A DNA stretch of 64,000 bases, from NCBI RefSeq assembly GCF_003402535.2, contig NZ_AP025170.1, positions 248,001 through 312,000 of the forward strand, in the 5' to 3' direction. Below, piece after piece: positions 61,310 to 64,000 of this stretch (positions within the stretch are counted from its first letter, which is position 1; each line of letters opens with the position of its first letter). The stretch comes from Cupriavidus sp. P-10. Lineage in GTDB: Bacteria > Pseudomonadota > Gammaproteobacteria > Burkholderiales > Burkholderiaceae. The notes beneath the pieces are model-generated. The model did no database searches and was not told the origin of the DNA. It worked only from the letters and a program-made list of their open reading frames with translations. Made by a program: the position numbers and the translations under genes.

Positions 61310-62092
61310 ATGAAGGCAGGCCGCATCCTCGGCGCGCTGCCGCTGGCCGCGGCGCTGGTGGTGATCGCCGTGACCGCGGCGCTCGGCAACTGGCAACTTA
61401 ACCGAGCGCACGAGAAAGAGGCGCGCGCCGCGCGGCTGCAGGCTCTGGCGGCGCAGCCGCCGGTGGTGCTAAACACCGCGCGCTTGTCACAAGATGTGAC
61501 CGACCGAAGGGTGCGGGTGACGGGGCGTTTCGACACGGCCCGCACCGTATTGCTGGATAATCGCCCCCACGGCGCTGGCGGCCGCAGTGGCGACAGCCGT
61601 GCCGGCTTCCTGGTGGTCACGCCGCTGGTGATCGGCCCGGCACAGGACCCTGCCGGCGCCACGCGGGCGGTGCTGGTGCTGCGCGGCTGGCTGCCGCGCG
61701 ATGCACAGGATCGCACCCGGATCGCCCCGTTTCCGACACCCGAAGGCGAAGTGACCATCGAAGGCACGGCACTGGCGACCGTGCCGCGGGTCTATAGCCT
61801 GGGCCAGTCCGCCAGTGCCGAAGCCGGCGGCAAGATCCGCCAGAACCTGGAAATCGCGGACTACGCCGCCGAAACCGGGCTGGCGCTGCAGCCGCTGGTG
61901 GTCGCGCAGCGCAACGACACCGAAGACGGCCTCGCGCGCGACTGGGCACCGGCTGACGCGGGCGCGGACCGGCACTACGGCTATGCCTTCCAGTGGTTCG
62001 GCCTGGCCGCGCTCACGGTGGTGCTGATGGCCGTGCTGGGCTGGCGCGCACGCCGGCGCGCGGCATCGTCAGCGGCCCGCAACAACGCATGA
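61310..62092 (+). CDS. SURF1-family oxidase assembly protein
   Basis: Assembly factor thought to help insert heme a into subunit I; 260 residues. Two membrane helices near the ends (about 5-25 and 235-251) enclose a periplasmic domain. LGNWQLNRAHEKEARAARL is the SURF1 start motif; VRVTGRFDTARTVLLDNRP, FLVVTPLVIG and VLVLRGWLPRDAQDR follow, with HYGYAFQWFGLAALTVVL at the end. It is followed by a Sco-like gene after 50 bp. Confidence 0.92.
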   Translation: MKAGRILGALPLAAALVVIAVTAALGNWQLNRAHEKEARAARLQALAAQPPVVLNTARLSQDVTDRRVRVTGRFDTARTVLLDNRPHGAGGRSGDSRAGFLVVTPLVIGPAQDPAGATRAVLVLRGWLPRDAQDRTRIAPFPTPEGEVTIEGTALATVPRVYSLGQSASAEAGGKIRQNLEIADYAAETGLALQPLVVAQRNDTEDGLARDWAPADAGADRHYGYAFQWFGLAALTVVLMAVLGWRARRRAASSAARNNA

Positions 62093-62142
62093 GCGGATGG
62101 CAGGCTCGCCCGGGCAGGTTCCCGGACGGGCTCTGACTGCAG

Positions 62143-62835
62143 ATGAAAAAGGACAGACGTACTCCCATGGCACAGCAAGACTCCGCCCCGGCGCCCGCCG
62201 GGACTCCGGCGATCCCGGCCTCGCCGCAGGATCCCCGCATCGACGCGCGCACGCGCCGCGGCCGCCTGCAGATGCTGATGCTGTTGCTGGTGTGCGCCTC
62301 GCCAGTGATCGCCTCTTACTTCACCTACTACGTCATCAAGCCCCGGGGCGGCGCCACCAACTATGGCGCGCTGGTCGACCCGCAACGGCCGATGCCGCCG
62401 GTGCGCGTCAACGACGAGCAGGGCAACGCCGTGCCGCTGGAGCAGTATCGCGGCAAGTGGCTGCTGGTGACGGCCGATCCGTCCGCGTGCGGCGAGGCCT
62501 GCGCCAAGAAGCTTTTCACCATTCGCCAGATCCGCGCCGGGCAGGGACAGGACCGCGAGCGCATCGTGCCGGTGTGGCTGATCACCGATGACGGCAAGGT
62601 TGACGAGCGCCTGAGCGCCGCCTACAACGAGCCCTACGCTGGCGTGCGCTTCCTGCGCATCGACCGCCAGGTGGCGCAGCAATGGCTGCCGGCCGAAACT
62701 GGCAAGCGCGCCGAGGACACCATCTTCCTGGTCGATCCGCTCGGCAACCTGATGATGCGCTTCCCGCAGGACCCCGATCCCAAGAAGGTGAGCGGCGACC
62801 TGAAGAAGCTGCTCAAGGTCTCGCGCATCGGGTAA
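62143..62835 (+). CDS. Sco-like membrane-anchored thioredoxin-fold protein
   Basis: A 230-residue protein with one membrane helix (LQMLMLLLVCASPVIASYFTYYVI, about 43-66) and a periplasmic thioredoxin-like domain. The CxxxC motif typical of Sco proteins is present (Cys116-Gly-Glu-Ala-Cys120 in DPSACGEACAKKLF). The conserved copper-binding His found before the final strand in Sco1 (VDHS) is not seen; the matching segment reads GKRAEDTIFLVDPLG. A start at 62167 (MAQQDS) is also possible. It lies between SURF1 and ctaA and may act as a thiol reductase for copper-site assembly. Confidence 0.85.
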   Translation: MKKDRRTPMAQQDSAPAPAGTPAIPASPQDPRIDARTRRGRLQMLMLLLVCASPVIASYFTYYVIKPRGGATNYGALVDPQRPMPPVRVNDEQGNAVPLEQYRGKWLLVTADPSACGEACAKKLFTIRQIRAGQGQDRERIVPVWLITDDGKVDERLSAAYNEPYAGVRFLRIDRQVAQQWLPAETGKRAEDTIFLVDPLGNLMMRFPQDPDPKKVSGDLKKLLKVSRIG

Positions 62836-62845
62836 GGGGACGGGC

Positions 62846-63958
62846 ATGCTGCTGCAACTGGCCATCATTGGCGTCCTGATCGCACTGCTGCCGCTCAGCT
62901 ACGTGCTGGTCAAGGGCGATCGCAACAAGTACCGCAAGCTGGTCTGGATCACCGCTTTCCTGACGCTGGACCTGATCATGTTCGGCAGCTTCACGCGGCT
63001 GACCGACTCCGGCCTGGGCTGCCCGGACTGGCCGGGCTGCTACGGCCACTCTAACCCGCATGCCGCGATGGAGCCGATCCGCGCAGCCGAGACCGCGCTG
63101 CCCAGCGGCCCGGTGACGCTGATGAAGGCATGGATCGAAATGATCCACCGCTATTTCGCCATGGCGGTGGGCGTGCTGATCATCGCGCTGATGGTGCTGG
63201 CCTGGGTCAAGCGCCGTGAGCTGAAGCAGTCGCCGTGGTTTGCCACCGGCGTGCTGGTGCTGGTGTGCGTGCAGGGCGCGTTCGGCGCCTTCACGGTGAC
63301 CATGAAGCTGCAGCCGATCATCGTGGTCACGCACCTGATGCTGGGCATGGGCCTGCTGGCGGCGCTGATCTGGCTGGGCTCGCGCAGCGACCCGCCGCAC
63401 CCGGTCGCCCCCCAGGCGGGGCGGCTGCACTGGCCGGTGCGCATCGGCCTGCTGCTGCTGGTGATCCAGATTTTCCTGGGCGGCTGGGTCAGCACCAACT
63501 ACGCGGTGCTCGCCTGCACGGACTTCCCGCTGTGCAACGGCCAACTGGTGCCGGAAATGGACTTCAGGCACGGCTTCACGCTGTGGCGACAGCTCGGCAT
63601 GACGGCCGATGGCGACTACATCCCGCACGCGGCGCTGGTGGCGATCCACTGGGTGCACCGGGGCTTCGCTTTCGTGGTGCTGGGCTATCTGGCGTGGTTC
63701 GGCTTGCGCGCGCGCCGGCTGGAGGGGCTGCACCGGCAGGCAGGCTGGCTGCTCGGCATGCTGGTGCTGCAACTGGCAACCGGGATGTCCAATATCGTGT
63801 TCGATTGGCCCCTGGTGGCGGCGGTCGCCCACAACGGCGGCGCGGCGGTGCTCCTGCTGCTGCTGGTCCGCCTCCACTACAATATAGGGCTCGCCGGGCT
63901 CACGATCGGGGCCGCCCGCGCCACTGCCCCTGCACCGAACGCCGCCCGCGCCACATGA
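62846..63958 (+). CDS. ctaA: Heme A synthase (CtaA/Cox15)
   Basis: Membrane enzyme oxidising the C8 methyl of heme O to make heme A; 370 residues, about eight helices. Features are FGSFTRLTDSGLGCPDWPGCYGH with the conserved cysteines, WIEMIHRYFAMAVG with a heme His, VVTHLMLGMGLLAALIW, and ACTDFPLCNGQ, AIHWVHRGFAFVVLGYL. It begins 10 bp after the Sco-like gene and its stop overlaps the ctaB start by ATGA. Confidence 0.94.
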   Translation: MLLQLAIIGVLIALLPLSYVLVKGDRNKYRKLVWITAFLTLDLIMFGSFTRLTDSGLGCPDWPGCYGHSNPHAAMEPIRAAETALPSGPVTLMKAWIEMIHRYFAMAVGVLIIALMVLAWVKRRELKQSPWFATGVLVLVCVQGAFGAFTVTMKLQPIIVVTHLMLGMGLLAALIWLGSRSDPPHPVAPQAGRLHWPVRIGLLLLVIQIFLGGWVSTNYAVLACTDFPLCNGQLVPEMDFRHGFTLWRQLGMTADGDYIPHAALVAIHWVHRGFAFVVLGYLAWFGLRARRLEGLHRQAGWLLGMLVLQLATGMSNIVFDWPLVAAVAHNGGAAVLLLLLVRLHYNIGLAGLTIGAARATAPAPNAARAT

Positions 63959-64000
63959 AAGAAAAGACCCCTTCCGTGGTTACCGCTACACACCCTCATT
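63955..64000 (+). CDS. ctaB: Start of protoheme IX farnesyltransferase gene, truncated by window edge
   Basis: Only 15 codons are visible (MKEKTPSVVTATHPH). The ATG overlaps the ctaA stop by 4 bp. CtaB makes heme O, the substrate of CtaA, and is the expected next gene; the assignment rests on position, not on visible motifs. Confidence 0.6.
   Translation, partial: MKEKTPSVVTATHPH

Overview
This is a GC-rich chromosomal window (about 66-68 % by eye) from a beta-proteobacterium, very probably Cupriavidus or Ralstonia (Burkholderiaceae). The inference rests on gene order (grxC-secB-gpsA-trmL; glnK-amtB-gshA-gshB-EIIA-HPr-EI; coxBA-ctaG-coxC-SURF1-ctaA-ctaB) and on protein family types such as the Bug-type binding protein, DUF2970 and the 43-residue cytochrome oxidase small assembly protein. 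No tRNA, rRNA, CRISPR array or transposase gene was recognised.

Layout. 1-4.6 kb: end of a branched-chain amino acid type ABC transporter operon (LivM, binding protein, LivF) closed by a PaaK-like acyl-CoA ligase, probably uptake and CoA activation of a carboxylic or aromatic acid. 4.9-9.8 kb: DUF454 protein, nitronate monooxygenase-like enzyme, and an FAD oxidoreductase-creB-creC operon. 9.8-10.8 kb: gene-poor composite of nested inverted repeats. 10.8-15.6 kb: dctA-dctB-dctD for C4-dicarboxylate uptake, with a good sigma-54 promoter ahead of dctA. 15.9-30.4 kb: mixed housekeeping genes (thioredoxin-like ferredoxin, hydrolase, DacC, YbeD, RlmI-like methyltransferase, UvrD-like helicase, two thioredoxin-fold proteins, lipoprotein, LysE exporter, NagA, Zwf, ComM, UbiK). 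30.7-33.6 kb: nitrogen operon torF-type porin/glnK/amtB with a sigma-54 promoter and a distant NtrC-like site. 34-39 kb: gshA-gshB and a PTS phosphorelay (EIIA-Man, HPr, EI) without sugar permease. 39.1-40.1 kb: bfd and bfr, with a Fur-box-like promoter. 40.3-42.5 kb: selD-selU. 42.5-46 kb (minus strand): gpmA-ctpA-moeB. 46.1-50.6 kb: rhodanese, grxC, a complete group II intron (about 2.9 kb, encoding an RT/maturase/HNH protein) and secB. 50.7-55 kb: gpsA, Bug protein, trmL, comF and a BioC-like methyltransferase. 55.2-64 kb: a caa3-type cytochrome c oxidase locus with its assembly and heme A genes, running off the window into ctaB.

Most of the window is conserved core genome. The best leads are in regulation and non-coding DNA: two sigma-54 promoters, a possible short RNA upstream of gshA, a dispersed CCCTCTCCC stem-loop family at gene ends, the 715-bp nested inverted repeat, and in-frame repeat insertions in DctB and EI. 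I saw no clear candidate for a wholly undescribed multi-gene system. Start codons were chosen by ribosome binding site and family length; where neither is decisive the entry says so.
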